NCBI RefSeq assembly: GCF_963678635.1
Contig: NC_087065.1
Coordinates: 28,973,254-29,037,253 of the forward strand
Direction of reading: 5' to 3'
DNA length: 64,000 bases
Source of the DNA: Symsagittifera roscoffensis
Lineage: Eukaryota; Xenacoelomorpha; Acoela; Convolutidae
The notes beneath the pieces were generated by a model. That model did no database searches, was not told where the DNA came from, and saw nothing but the letters and a program-made list of their open reading frames with translations. The position numbers and the translations under genes are program-made. Of this stretch, positions 11,827-22,542 are shown one piece after another (position 1 is the stretch's first letter; each line of letters begins with the position of its first letter).

Positions 11827-11989
11827 CTGCAAGTATAAATCAGCCATAAAAGCATGAATCAGATAGAAAAACTTAATGCTGTGCATCATCAAAAAAGGTT
11901 AGTACTTTTAAAACATCTGTTTATAATCAAATCAATTTCGAAGTATTCAAACAAAAAGATGGTAGCTAAGAAAAAATATCAACTCTTAC

Positions 11990-12316
11990 CATGAACTTCG
12001 CTTTCATGGAGCAGCCTGCGGCCGGACACGTGATCTAGAGCCTTCAGAATGGCTTCAGGCTGACTTGATTTCACACTGTAGACCTTCTTATTTAGATGAA
12101 GAACGACAGCTCTGCTTTTGTTGTCTCCGCCGTAGCATTTAACGTCGCTCAGCTTCATCGCGGCCAGTTTCTGGGGCACATCGTCGTCCGGGAGAGTCGC
12201 GAAGGCTATGTTGTCGTTGAAGATGAACATCATTGCACTCACACTAGCCCGCACCTTGGACAGGAAGGCCGAGGAGGGATTGGGTGGGATCTCGACAGCA
12301 AATGTGAACAGGTTCT
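11990..12316 (-). CDS. Dok-7-like gene, IRS-type PTB domain exon
   Basis: This 327-nt exon runs from the acceptor TCCTCGTGTAG to the donor CAT G|GTAAGA, phase 1 at both ends. It encodes NLFTFAVEIPP, then a hydrophobic run MMFIFNDNIAFAT, then KLAAMKLSDVKCYGG and VVLHLNKKVYSV. In the Dok-7 family a PTB domain directly follows the PH domain, with the order F-x-V, LxLxNDxLxLA, WKLSDLRxYG. The KLSD-x-x-x-YG and ND signatures here fit well. The Dok PTB binds the phosphorylated juxtamembrane segment of MuSK in vertebrates. Whether this protein has a MuSK-like partner cannot be read from the window. Confidence 0.8.
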
Positions 12317-13029
12317 CTACACGAGGAAACAAACAAATTTGGAAATAGACGTGTGCACAGAACATCAAACTAAAACAGCGAGCTAATAGCAGCGTTTTTA
12401 GTGCGAAAAAGTAAAATATTTACAAAAAGGGAAAAATTATCCCAAGCGTCGAAAAAAATTTTAAAACCCAACTCCATACATTTCATAATACCTGTTTTAT
12501 CAATCAGTAATCTACGTAAACAGCCCAAGCACGACAATCTAATTTTGGAAATTCAAATTAGCAACGGAACAAAGCTTACGAAACGGAAACAAAGCCGACA
12601 TACTTTGAGCAGACACAAGTTAAGCCGAAAAAATAATTTGTTAAAAATTCCAGAAGTTTCAAGTCCCACCTGAAACAAAATAAGTTTTCAATGTTGTTTC
12701 AGGGGGGAACTTGCAACTGCGATGATAAAAGCTTACAGCAAAAAATCCTTAATGTGTCAACTAAGCCAACAAAACGTGAGCTGCTAAACGAAAGTCCGAC
12801 AATAAAAACTAATTTCATCGTAGCAATTATTCAGAAATGAATATAAATAACACAATCAAAAATAAGCAACTCTGAGATAACAGATGACGAACCGATATTC
12901 GTTGCTAAATGCTGCCTCGATTTACAAAAGCAGATGACAACCAAAATCAATCAAAAGCGATACAACACAATCATAAAAAAAGCTCAAATAAAAAAAAACT
13001 AAAAAAAAGTTAAGAAAAACTAGGTGAAC

Positions 13030-14065
13030 AAAGTTTCGTATGCCTGGATGAAGGAAACCTAGGGCTCAGGTAAAACTGGAGGTACTTGTTTGAAATTCTT
13101 TAAATTTGTTATACTGATGAGGGATCAAATGCGTAATTGCAAAAATTGGACTTTGCTCGAAACCTTAAATGTTTCTTTTATGATAATGAACAGTAAAAAT
13201 TTTTGAGGTTTTGGAAGAAAATATAAGAAGTAGTCGCTTTTGCAAGAAAAATTCGCGCAACTGCTTCGTTCGATTGAAACTTTCATCTCAGATTTGATAG
13301 GGTAGTTTTTAAGAAAACTCAAAAAATGTCCAAAAAACTGTCAAAGTTCCAAAACTTTCACTTGTTTAAAGCCCAAAACTTTTTTCTAAAAGAAACTGGT
13401 CGTAGCAAATTCAAAAAGTAAGCTTCCAATAACCTGTTGTGTCTATTAAACCTACACCAGATTTGACAGATTGTTATCGAGAAAAGTCCCAAAAAAAGGT
13501 CAGCAAATCAGAAAGTAGACATTTCCGAGAATGATAGCTTTTCGTTTAAAAAAATTGAGCGTAGCCGCTAATGCAGAAGAGATTCACCCAACCTGTAATT
13601 TCGATTGAACCCAAAAACCCAGCTTTGGCAGAATAGTTCGAGAAAAGTCTTGAAATACAAAAAACGCCCAAAAAATCAAAAATTTGATTTTTCCGAGGGC
13701 CGTAGTCGCGTATGCAAAGGAGCTTCACGTAACATGTTCTTTGGATTGAACCCGCAAGCTCAGATATGGTAGGTTAAAACCAGATATAGTAGGCTCAGAT
13801 ATTTTTCGCTAAATTCGTCAGGCTTTCGAGTTAAACGGATAAAACAGATTCGAAAAACTATTCCAAGGGCTATTATTTTCTTTTTAAAAAAATTGGGTGT
13901 AGCCGCTAATGGAGGGGAGCTTTTCAAATCCATTCAATTCATTGAAACCAAAATCTCAGATTTGGTAGGTTAGTTTTTGATAGACCAAAAAATATATATC
14001 GGTTCAACATTCCCGTACAGAATTTTTCGAAGGCTGTATACAAAGAAGTAAAGCAAAAAAAGACC
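13030..14065. repeat. Degenerate tandem array, unit about 170 nt, in an intron
   Basis: A module recurs about five to six times. It includes CAGATTTG(G)xAGGxTAGTTTT, GAGAAAAxTCxxAAAAA, TTTTTCCGAGGGCCxTA, AAAATTG, GTAGCCGCTAATGxAG and GAGCTTxxC. Copies start near 13100, 13280, 13440, 13620, 13770 and 13960. The same module forms an array at 30060-30740. Copies are diverged and no ORF is conserved between them, so this is an old intronic minisatellite or a tandem transposon remnant. Confidence 0.6.
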
Positions 14066-14327
14066 AGAGGAGTATGCAGGCACACAAAAATGTAGGCGGT
14101 GGATTACCTTTTGTGAAATCCGGTAGAATTGTTTCTAATGGATTTTCACTAATGGACTTCCGAGAAAATTATCAAACAAAATAGGAAAGCCAGTTACTTA
14201 ACAGCAAAAACAAATTTAATGCTGTCACTACTTAAAATATACAAATTCAGAAGATTGTGGGCAATTGTTCGAACATCAAAGTGGGACAAATCTTTTTTAC
14301 CGGAAAAAAATTCAATGGCATAAGCTT

Positions 14328-14405
14328 AAAAAACATGTCCAGCCGGGATTTGATCCCCAGACCTTAGGGTGCAAAGGCGACGGCATTACCTCTAGGCCAT
14401 GTGCA
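14328..14405 (-). repeat. tRNA-derived SINE head or tRNA pseudogene
   Basis: The minus strand has ATGGCCTAGAGGTAATGCC (A-box), GTCGCCTTTGCACCCTAAGG (arm-like) and GGGGATCAAATCCCGGCTGG (T-arm with B-box). The layout and spacing are those of a tRNA. It sits inside an intron with no obvious tail, so a SINE or pseudogene is likelier than a working tRNA. Confidence 0.55.
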
Positions 14406-14726
14406 AAGAAACCTCGAAGATGTTACGATTCAACCATAACGCTAATTCAAAATCTGTAAGAAAATTTGTTTACGGGAAAACACCTAGTTCCTGATTACAA
14501 GTCACTTGCTCTCGCAAATGAAAAGATATCAAAAGATAAAAATTATCAAACTCCATATTGAGCGAATGAGGTCTTTGAGATGTTTGTTTAAAACAGTAAA
14601 CAAGTTCATTGAAATTAAATCGCCAAGGAATGAGTGTAGCATTACAATATCGCAGGCCAGCTTCGAAATGAAGCTGATTCGACCGAAAAACTGTAATTTT
14701 GAGAGCGGTCATCTGTTACTGCCTAC

Positions 14727-14855
14727 CTTCCCCATAGACCCCGCGGATCCTGCACTCCCAGTCAGTATGAGAGTACTTGGACTCGAAGCCCAGAGTAAGC
14801 ATCTTCTTCGCATACACAATACAGATGGCATGCTGACACGAGTCAATTCTCAACT
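14727..14855 (-). CDS. Dok-7-like gene, end-of-PH exon
   Basis: This 129-nt exon runs from the acceptor TGTTTTGTTTAG to the donor GAA G|GTAGGC, phase 1 at both ends. It slots between the 16935 and 12316 exons without breaking the frame. It encodes HAICIVYAKKMLTLGFES, then HTDWECRIRGVYGE. The Dok-7 PH C-terminal helix and linker follow the pattern xLAIVxxSxxxxLGFxSxxxxxxWxxRIRxxxGE, and the LGF-S, W and RIR-GE positions are conserved here. This exon is the strongest single piece of evidence for the Dok-7 assignment. Exon symmetry means it could be skipped in frame. Confidence 0.8.
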
Positions 14856-14899
14856 CTAAACAAAACAGACAAAATACACTCATGACAGTTATAAGACTT

Positions 14900-16934
14900 C
14901 TCATTAGATCTAAAAACCTGATCTTAAGGACAGATTCTCTTGATCAACAAAAAACTTTTCATCTCAATTTTACAGCCATCAATGATATAGCCGTCATCTG
15001 CTATCGCATTTTCATAAAATACTAATTCATTGTCCGATACACTCTCGGTTGCTCGTTAGATGAAAAAGACTTTTCACTATTGATTTTGAGAGGCGTCCAG
15101 ATCAGAGAGACGTGCTTTTAAGAGATGTCCATATCAACATGCACACACATAGTCTGTTTGGCAACAGACAGTTTGACCCATATCAACAGACTGTTTGGCC
15201 TAGAGCTATCTAAGGCTCATCAATTAACTGATCATCGCCTGTCGAAAGCGACTTTCTGCTATCGAGTATCGCGCTGCCAATTTACAGTCATTCATGTGTT
15301 TCAAAACTGCAGGATATTGATGATGTTTAACTCCTTCAGCATAATTGACAGTCTTCAAAATTCAAGTCACTAACTTATTTTTTTTGCGTGGGAGGGAATG
15401 CCAAAAACGATGCATGCGATACTTAATCCGTATCCAATCCATTTCAACTACAAATATTAGTCACCACAAAACTAAGAAATAAAAAAACTACATCAAGAGC
15501 GGCGGCGCATCTTCAAAAGAAGTGTAGCGAGGTCAACAGACGAAATAGAGCGCGGCATCACACAAGTTTAGCACCTTTCAAGTCGTCTGGGCACAATCGA
15601 ACTGTTACAATTACTCTATTTTCATCATACGCCACTTCTGAAGACGCCGCAGTCAGACGAACCGCAATAAAAGATAGCGACAACACTCATACACACACAG
15701 ACACTTAAAGCATTGCATGTGAATACATAAAAATACACCAACAGACTTCACTGTCATTTTACAACTGTATTCCGCTCTTGGTTCAGCATTCAAAAAGCGT
15801 TTGTTGTTCTACTTAGATATCTGCCTTGGTACGACTACGAGAACTAGCGAACCTTCAAAGCAGTTATAGGCACTCATTTCCACTTTAACCACACCACACC
15901 ACCACACATAGCCACTGCACTAAGAATGTGCTAGATACAGCTTCCAATTCAAGTTCAGTTCCCTCCAGTCTCTCTTTCTCTCTCAAACACACTTTCAATC
16001 TACTCTACTACCCTCGTCGGATTGTTCACGTGCCATGGCGGAAGGACAGGCAAGGTAGAAGGGAAGCGTCAACAACAACAGAATTTCTTTTTGTTTTCCC
16101 AACTAGAATTATTTGTCTGCAGTATGTGGACAATAAATATCTATTTCACTGTTCAGTCGGCACATGTTGCTTTTCTGTTACCTTTGAAGTTCGTTCTAAA
16201 TCACCGCTCCCATTTAGAACAGTGCGGCCAATTTTTTTGTTTGCTTCCCAAAATAAATAGCAACACCGATGGAGGCGAGACAAAGGAAACCGAAGAAACC
16301 TATGTCACTATCTCTTTTCCATGTTAAAGGTCAAAGCAACTATTTGCAACATCCTACTCACTGGAATAGCAAAATATGCTAACAAAAAATTTTATACATC
16401 AATCCGCAATGTCACCAACACTCATAAAAGTTTTAACACTAACAGTAAAGTTGAACTAAATAAACTGATTCAAATCAATGAACTAAAATAAAAACGGGCG
16501 GATATCTTTAACTATTCAACCCCTCACCCCCCTCCATTGGTACCTAGTAACAAATTGCCACCCCACTCATATAGTTGAGCATATGTGAAATTTGTACCTA
16601 GCAACGAAAATCCGTCATGCCCCTTTTCAAAAGCGTAAAGATGCAACGGGCGACGTGAGCAAGAAAATAAGAGCAATTATAAACCTTTCTTTCTGGAAAA
16701 GAATGATACGTTAACGCCTCGTGACCACTACGACATTGAAATAACAGTTTGCAGCAGCCCTGAAAAAGCGATCATAAAATCAGTCGAAAACAAGGAGCAG
16801 TTATGCGCACCAATGACGTCACTTTCGGCGGTTTAAAGTTTGTGTAAATTTTCGGTTCGTTTTTACTTGGGCTAGTTTATCCGCACTCGGGGATTATGCT
16901 ACAGTTATGCAATATATTATGGTGGCTAGCTAAC
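14900..16934. other. Intron of the Dok-7-like gene
   Basis: This stretch is somewhat richer in GC and in CA/CT than the surrounding introns (15700-16000 has ACACAC and CTCTCTCT runs). Two overlapping ORFs at 15928-16327 have no family signature. I see no exon with good splice sites. Confidence 0.4.
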
Positions 16935-17045
16935 CAGTGATCATGCCACAGTAGTCTGTGCACTCGAACCAGAACTTCTCCTTGTACTCTGGCTTCCGAT
17001 CTCCTTGTCGTTTGATCTCCTTCTTGAACGTGAACCTCAGCTTGT
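16935..17045 (-). CDS. Dok-7-like gene, PH-domain exon
   Basis: This 111-nt exon has the acceptor TTTTTTTGCTCTAG and the donor ACT G|GTTAGC. It encodes KLRFTFKKEIKRQGD, then KEKFWFECTDYCGMIT, and joins through Glu to the next exon. In the Dok-7 PH domain this part is LLLLVYKDKxER..., then a DICGLE-like segment before the last strands, so order and character agree. The exon has much higher GC than its flanks. The preceding exon must end in phase 1. Confidence 0.75.
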
Positions 17046-18598
17046 CTAGAGCAAAAAAATATAAATCATCAACTGCTCCATATTAGACGAAAAGCGCTTC
17101 TTTCAGCCAACAGGAACTTCATGTTGTTAAAAAGTACTTGAATAACATGTGCTTCAAAAATCCACGGAAAAAGAGGCTAGATTTGTGGAAAACGGTAGTC
17201 ACCTGAAACCATTGCTCATGTTTCTTAGCTTAACTTAGTTTTTCCCTCTCCCTTCTGCTTGAACACATAAATATTTTTTTATCTTCAGTTAAAAACTGCA
17301 CAGGCTTTCATGAAATGGTGCTGGGTATATTTTTCCCTCAATTTCGACTACCCCTAAGAAAGCTTTTAGATACTCAAGTACGGTATCATTTTGAAGCCCT
17401 AATAGTCAGGATTCCGATTGCTTAAAAAATCTAAAATAGAATTGACACATTTGCGAATGACATGATGAACATAATAGTTCTGAATTTGCAATAATAATTT
17501 AGCTATTAGTATTTCTCATTTGTCACACAAACGCAATTCAATCGCCCTTTACAAAAAAAGTAGAAAAAATTGAAAATAAACGTTTTTTCTAATTTTTTCG
17601 GTTTTTGAATTTTCTTTACTTCAATCGATTACAGATTCCTTTCATTTCTTAAAGCTATTTTTATTATATTTCTTTTCCATGCATGCAGATAGACATAAAA
17701 AACGCTAGAAAAAATTTCTTTTTAATAATTAATCAATAAACAAGGCACTATTTCTAAATCTGAACAACAATTGCGTAACGACGTCAGATAATTTAACGGT
17801 TGAAAGTCCACTAAAATGTACTTAAGTACGCCTACGCAGCTACTATTTAAAACGTATGACATAAATACGCATGACATAAATAAGCGAAGACAAACAAACG
17901 CCTACGCTACTCAACTCCATGTTGTGCGCAATCATATTAACTTAATAAAACCTCTGATTACCACAATTTTTCATCCTCCCATTACAGCGCTGCAAGTTAA
18001 AAACACACTTGGCCCAAAATTAAGCAAACTTCCCTGAATTGTTTCACGTAGATTTCAAAGAAGTAGGATGAACTTTAATGCAATAGTAGATAAAATCAAA
18101 TACTATTTGAAATAAAGTTTACAAATACAAACGGATCTTATAGTCTACAAAATGAAAAAAGTCCCCCTATGATACCTAAAAAAAAGAATTGCCACCAATC
18201 CCAAGCACTAAGTCGACGGTTAAGCATAGGTAGTTTTGTAACGCAATACCTTGTAACGAATCTTCCCCATTTTGCAATAGGGGGAAACAGTTAACAAGAT
18301 CCAGGAAAACGACAATTCGTTTGACCTTAAACATTTGTAGAAAACTGAAATCAGGGCTGGCCCAAAATAAACGCTATTTAGCGGAAAGGCTTAAAGTAAA
18401 AAAAAATTGTGGAAAACGGAGATATGAAGAAATTAATTATTCCGTTACTGGACAATTAATGGCCATTAATCACAAAGTACAAAATTACATGCTTAAGACA
18501 GTTCCAACAAATTTTTAGTCAAAAAATGGCTTCTTGGACTTCTAGTAGAGCTGTTGCTCAAAATTGACAGAAGAAAGTCATTCTTCAACTAATCAGCA
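17046..18598. other. Intron, no gene seen
   Basis: AT-rich sequence within the large intron upstream of the 17045 exon. The small ORFs at 17816-18037 and 18321-18518 show no motif. No clean repeat was recognised. Confidence 0.4.
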
Positions 18599-18720
18599 CG
18601 GGCGGATCTAGGATTTTTTCGAGGGATCCGAATTTTCAAAAATTTTGTCGACCTTTTTTTTAGGTCGACCAAATGAAAAAACCTGAAAAGTCCCTGTTTT
18701 GACCTAATTTTCTGCGCCGC
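18599..18720 (+). mobile_element. Left end of a hAT-like element, truncated copy
   Basis: GGGCGGATCTAGGATTTTTT, then GTCGACCAAAT and later GTCCCTGTTTTG, occur in the same order as at the left end of the 34481-38991 element. Only the left part is present and the first bases (CAG) are altered. This makes it a second family member, truncated. Confidence 0.5.
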
Positions 18721-18724
18721 ACCT

Positions 18725-18790
18725 GCAAACTAGATATTATGAACCTGCAAACTAGATATTATGAGTCTCACACACTGACCACTCAGCTAC
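18725..18790 (-). repeat. tRNA-like sequence with an internal duplication
   Basis: The minus strand reads GCGTCCGTAGCTGAGTGGTCA (A-box TAGCTGAGTGG), GTGTGTGAGACTCATAAT and GCAGGTTCATAAT. The word GCAAACTAGATATTATGA is repeated in tandem in the T-arm region. It is probably a SINE head with a short duplication. Confidence 0.45.
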
Positions 18791-19374
18791 GGACGCTTAA
18801 CAAATCGCAAAAACTAACCACAAATAAAGCAGAGAACAGATCATATGCAATTTCCAATGCTACAGTGAAATTTCCTAATAAGTGATCATTTTTAATGAAC
18901 ACTTTTGTTTGCGATTTATGCTTGAAAAAAGAAGGTTCGTACTATTACACTAACGCTCGCAAGTTTAACTACTCCATCGAGTAAAGCTTTTTCAGAAACG
19001 AATCAAATAGATATCCACAAGTAGTCAGTTCGACAGAAAATTTAACAGCTTACAATTTCCCACTTTTTGCAATAATTTTGCCCAAAAAAACTGCCTGTTA
19101 AGACAAGTAGGTTTTAAAAGCAAGATTAAACCGGTGAGATGCATATCCAAATAGCGGTCTCCGACACAAACTAAGTTCATCTTTAATTGTCTCACAGTTT
19201 CCACCAATAAAACATACATTTCTTCCGTGAATTTCAAGTACATACACCAAAAAATGAGTGTTCTGCCACCGACATTGATTCTTCTATCAAATGTAAAAAT
19301 ATAATAAGTAAAGTTGTAGCCTCATTATTTTCATTTACGATGCGAATACTCAAACATAATGAGTATATTTGCGC

Positions 19375-19565
19375 GTTCAGAGCAGCCGTGCCCGAGTTGG
19401 GCATCACAAGGCTCTCTCCACAAAGTCGTGCGTTCGATTCCCACTTCGCTTACGTTGGAGGGGTCTACGCCACCTCAAGGTGGGACACCCTGCTGTGAAA
19501 TGGATGACATCTCTCCTCTCCCACGGTTGGCCCTGCATTGAGTAGGACCGAGGCAATAAAAAAGG
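19375..19565 (+). repeat. tRNA-derived SINE, plus copy
   Basis: The head has an A-box-like TGCCCGAGTTGG and a B-box GCGTTCGATTCCC about 45 nt apart. A tRNA-unrelated body follows that includes AAATGGATGACATCTCTCCT and CCCACGGTTGGCCCTGC, ending in a short A-rich tail. The body phrase AATGGATGACATCTCTC recurs on the minus strand at about 24870, so this is a SINE family. It abuts the 3' end of the LINE at 19.6 kb. Confidence 0.65.
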
Positions 19566-19599
19566 TATGCACCACCACCAAAAATTATAGCGAGTTTGG

Positions 19600-19622
19600 A
19601 GTAGTAGTAGTAGTAGTAGTAG
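19600..19622 (-). repeat. Trinucleotide tail of the LINE
   Basis: (GTA)n on plus, (TAC)n on minus, directly after the ORF2 3' UTR. Several LINE clades end in short tandem repeats instead of poly(A). The remnant LINE at 1625-2190 ends in a similar TAG-rich run. Confidence 0.7.
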
Positions 19623-19659
19623 AGGCTTTAGGGCTCATTGGCCCAGGGGTGTCAACCCT

Positions 19660-22542
19660 TCAGTTTTCAGCTGGCATGAGTTTTTGGTAGGGGTTACACG
19701 ATCCACAGGAACACAGTACACGCCAGGTGCATGTGTCTAGCTGATTGTAACTGTTTTCAAAGTAGTTGAAGTAACTTTCTGTCAGTTGTTTTTTCGTCGG
19801 GTTGTCGCGAAACTGTTTGTGGAGTATATTGAAAAGATTCGGGGCTCTCGTCCAGAAATTTTCGTCTGTTTTGCTGATGCGGTTTTTATTGAGCTCGAAT
19901 TCGCTGCATTGTCTCGTGGTGCTTTCTCTCAGTGATATTGGAATTGAATCTTCACTGACGCTGTATTTACCGTCCATGACCGATTGAAGAAACAGTATAT
20001 CATGGAGTTCGATGTACATTGAGAGTGGTAAGATCTTCAGGGTACGTAGTCTCTCTTTGTATCCGATGGAGTAGTTAAGTATCCATGTAGTAGCTTTTTG
20101 TTGAACTCTTTCGATTTCCCGCATTTCGGTTTTTGATGGGTACCATACCTGCGATGCATAGGAAATGACAGGGACGACGTAACCTACATAGGCGTTCAAT
20201 TTTGTTTGGAGATTTGCATAGCATGAGATGTTACGTTTGAGGTTGGAGAAGGCTCGCCATGCTTTACCGGTCCTACGTTTAATGTTTTCGTTCCACGAGA
20301 TGTTTTTTGTCATTATCACTCCTAGGTCTTTCTGGGAGTTGACAGTGCCTAGTTTCACGCCTTTTGAACACACAGGCTCTGTATTTCCTTTAATGCGTAG
20401 TGCCTTACTTTTTCCTAAATTTAGTACCATTTGGTTTTTGAGACTCCACTTTTCAATTTCCGTTCCGAGGACAATTGCTTCTTCGTAGTTCTTTGCAATT
20501 ACTTTAAAGTCGTCGGCGTAGCCAAAAGAAGTGCTCGGTTTGACTGATTCTGGAAGATCGTTAACGTATATCAGGAACATGAGCAGACCTAGTATTGAAC
20601 CCTGTGGTACTCCACTTGTTACTGGCGTGACTGGAGATTTGCTTCTATCAATTTTAACACATTGTTTTCGTGCTGTTAGGTAGCTGGCTAGTAGTTCAAG
20701 GATTTTCCCGCCAATTCCCATTTCTGCAATTTTGGCTATCAGTGGTTGATGTGGGACCTTGTCAAAGGCTTTACTGAAGTCTACGTATAGGACCCATAGT
20801 TCAGCGTTTTCTTTGATGTCGTTTTCCAGATAAATTTCGTTCAGAAACAACAGAAGTTGTATGATCGCTGATCTGTTTTTTCTGAAACCGAACTGTGCTG
20901 GGTGTAGTTTAGTTTCGATTGTTGGATATAATCGGTCGAAGAGTATTTTTTCAAATACCTTTGATACATTTGCCAAAAGACTGATGGGTCTGTATTGCGA
21001 TATGTCTGCCTTGTTGTTTTCTTTAAAGACTGGTGTTATTTCACTGGTTTTCCATCGGCGTGGAAATGATCCTTTATTAATGCAGGTTTGAAAAATGAGC
21101 TTTAGAGATTTTGCGAGTGATGTCGCGTGTTTCAGGATAATGTTTCCAATGTTGTCCGGACCGCATGCTTTTTTTGTTTTCAGTGATTGGAGGCATCTGG
21201 TTATTTCTTCCTCGGATAGTTTCAGGTGGTTTGTTTCTGATTTTATGTAAGTTTGTTTGCCGGTTAGTTCACCTTGTTTGCTGAAAACTTGGGTGAAAAA
21301 TTTGTTAAACAGAGAACTTTTTTGTTCGTTGTTTACTGCTGTTTCAGTTGTGTCCGGTGATTGATTAAGGAACATTTCGTCTGGTAGGGGATGCTTTTTG
21401 TGTATCGATTTCAAGTATTTCTGAAGATCAGACATGCGGCGGCTCTTGAATACTTTAGCTTCGAATATGGCTTGATCCATTTTGATTTCTTCGTTCAGGC
21501 TTTTTTCAGCTTTTTTGATTTTCAGGAGTAGCGAGAGTGAGTTTGCTTTTGCGTATTTACGCTTCATTGTCGCGACAATCTTCATTTGATGAGAGGTGGA
21601 TGATCTAATCCAGGGTGGAATTTCTGCCCTGTGTTTGGTGACTCGGGGTATTTTTTCGTCGATGATGTTCTCGAGCCATTTGTACCACTGTAACAGTAGG
21701 ATGTCAATGTTGCTGTAGCAGTATGGTGTAAATGGCTGGCTGACGATTTGTTTGTTGAAATCATCCCAGTCGGTTTTCTGGTATGCGCGTTTAATAGCTG
21801 GGGTTGTTATTTTGCTCGAAGTTGGTAGGGACAAATAAGTTTTGTATGCGTGATGATCGGAACACTTTTTTCCGTTTGATGAGTATTGTGCTTCTAGTGC
21901 TGAGTCGATAGCCGAACTTAGCACAAGAGTCGGGTCAGTGGCAAGGAATACATCGAGGCTCCTGCCTTCGTGGCACGTGATTAGCTGATGTAGATCGTAC
22001 TTTTCTAGAGTGTCCAGTATGTTGGCTTCGTATTCGTCGTTTGAGTTTAGGCTGTCCCAGTTTGCTTCTGCAAGATTTATATCTCCGGTTAGGATGAGTT
22101 GCGATGAGTTGTCACTAAGCGAGTCATGAAGCTGTTTTAAGACGTCTTTTATGTTGTCGGGAGATGCTCTATACGGGCTGTTTTTGGGGGGATTGTAGAA
22201 GCAGCAGATTACTATCTGCTTCTGACGAGATTTGATTTCGATGGCAGCACATTCTAGTTCGGTTTTGAGTTCTATTCTGCTATGAGTTAAACCTTTCACT
22301 GCAATGAGGACTCCGCCGTGCTTAGTGTTCTGGCCCGTATTGGGTCGATCTGTTCTGTGTATTGTGTAGTTTGTTAGAAAGAGGGCCTCGTCTGGTACTG
22401 CAGTTGTGAGCCATGTTTCAGTTAGACAGATGATGTCGTAGTCGTTTGTAAGAACTGCATTTGCCAATGTCATGCGTCTACTAATGTCTAGCAGGCTCCT
22501 GACATTGAAATTTAGAATACTGAGCGAACTTTTAGTATGTAG
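19660..22542 (-). CDS. LINE ORF2: endonuclease-reverse transcriptase
   Basis: The protein nicks target DNA and reverse-transcribes the element RNA. The frame is open from the codon after the ORF1 stop: LSILNFNVRSLLDISRR precedes the first Met at 22473. The endonuclease starts upstream of that Met, so the real ORF2 start is probably non-AUG or arises by readthrough or reinitiation. From the Met: TETWL near residue 20, TGDINLAEANWD near 125-135, SDHHAYK near 205 (endonuclease); KKACGPDNIG, YRPISLL, FGFRKNRSA, LYVDFSKAFDKV, GVPQGSILG and FGYADDF near 650 (RT, YADD core). 937 residues from the Met. The C-terminal part carries WYPS and RVQQKAT motifs, common in this LINE group. No internal stops. 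Confidence 0.92.
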   Translation of the reverse strand, partial: LHTKSSLSILNFNVRSLLDISRRMTLANAVLTNDYDIICLTETWLTTAVPDEALFLTNYTIHRTDRPNTGQNTKHGGVLIAVKGLTHSRIELKTELECAAIEIKSRQKQIVICCFYNPPKNSPYRASPDNIKDVLKQLHDSLSDNSSQLILTGDINLAEANWDSLNSNDEYEANILDTLEKYDLHQLITCHEGRSLDVFLATDPTLVLSSAIDSALEAQYSSNGKKCSDHHAYKTYLSLPTSSKITTPAIKRAYQKTDWDDFNKQIVSQPFTPYCYSNIDILLLQWYKWLENIIDEKIPRVTKHRAEIPPWIRSSTSHQMKIVATMKRKYAKANSLSLLLKIKKAEKSLNEEIKMDQAIFEAKVFKSRRMSDLQKYLKSIHKKHPLPDEMFLNQSPDTTETAVNNEQKSSLFNKFFTQVFSKQGELTGKQTYIKSETNHLKLSEEEITRCLQSLKTKKACGPDNIGNIILKHATSLAKSLKLIFQTCINKGSFPRRWKTSEITPVFKENNKADISQYRPISLLANVSKVFEKILFDRLYPTIETKLHPAQFGFRKNRSAIIQLLLFLNEIYLENDIKENAELWVLYVDFSKAFDKVPHQPLIAKIAEMGIGGKILELLASYLTARKQCVKIDRSKSPVTPVTSGVPQGSILGLLMFLIYVNDLPESVKPSTSFGYADDFKVIAKNYEEAIVLGTEIEKWSLKNQMVLNLGKSKALRIKGNTEPVCSKGVKLGTVNSQKDLGVIMTKNISWNENIKRRTGKAWRAFSNLKRNISCYANLQTKLNAYVGYVVPVISYASQVWYPSKTEMREIERVQQKATTWILNYSIGYKERLRTLKILPLSMYIELHDILFLQSVMDGKYSVSEDSIPISLRESTTRQCSEFELNKNRISKTDENFWTRAPNLFNILHKQFRDNPTKKQLTESYFNYFENSYNQLDTCTWRVLCSCGSCNPYQKLMPAEN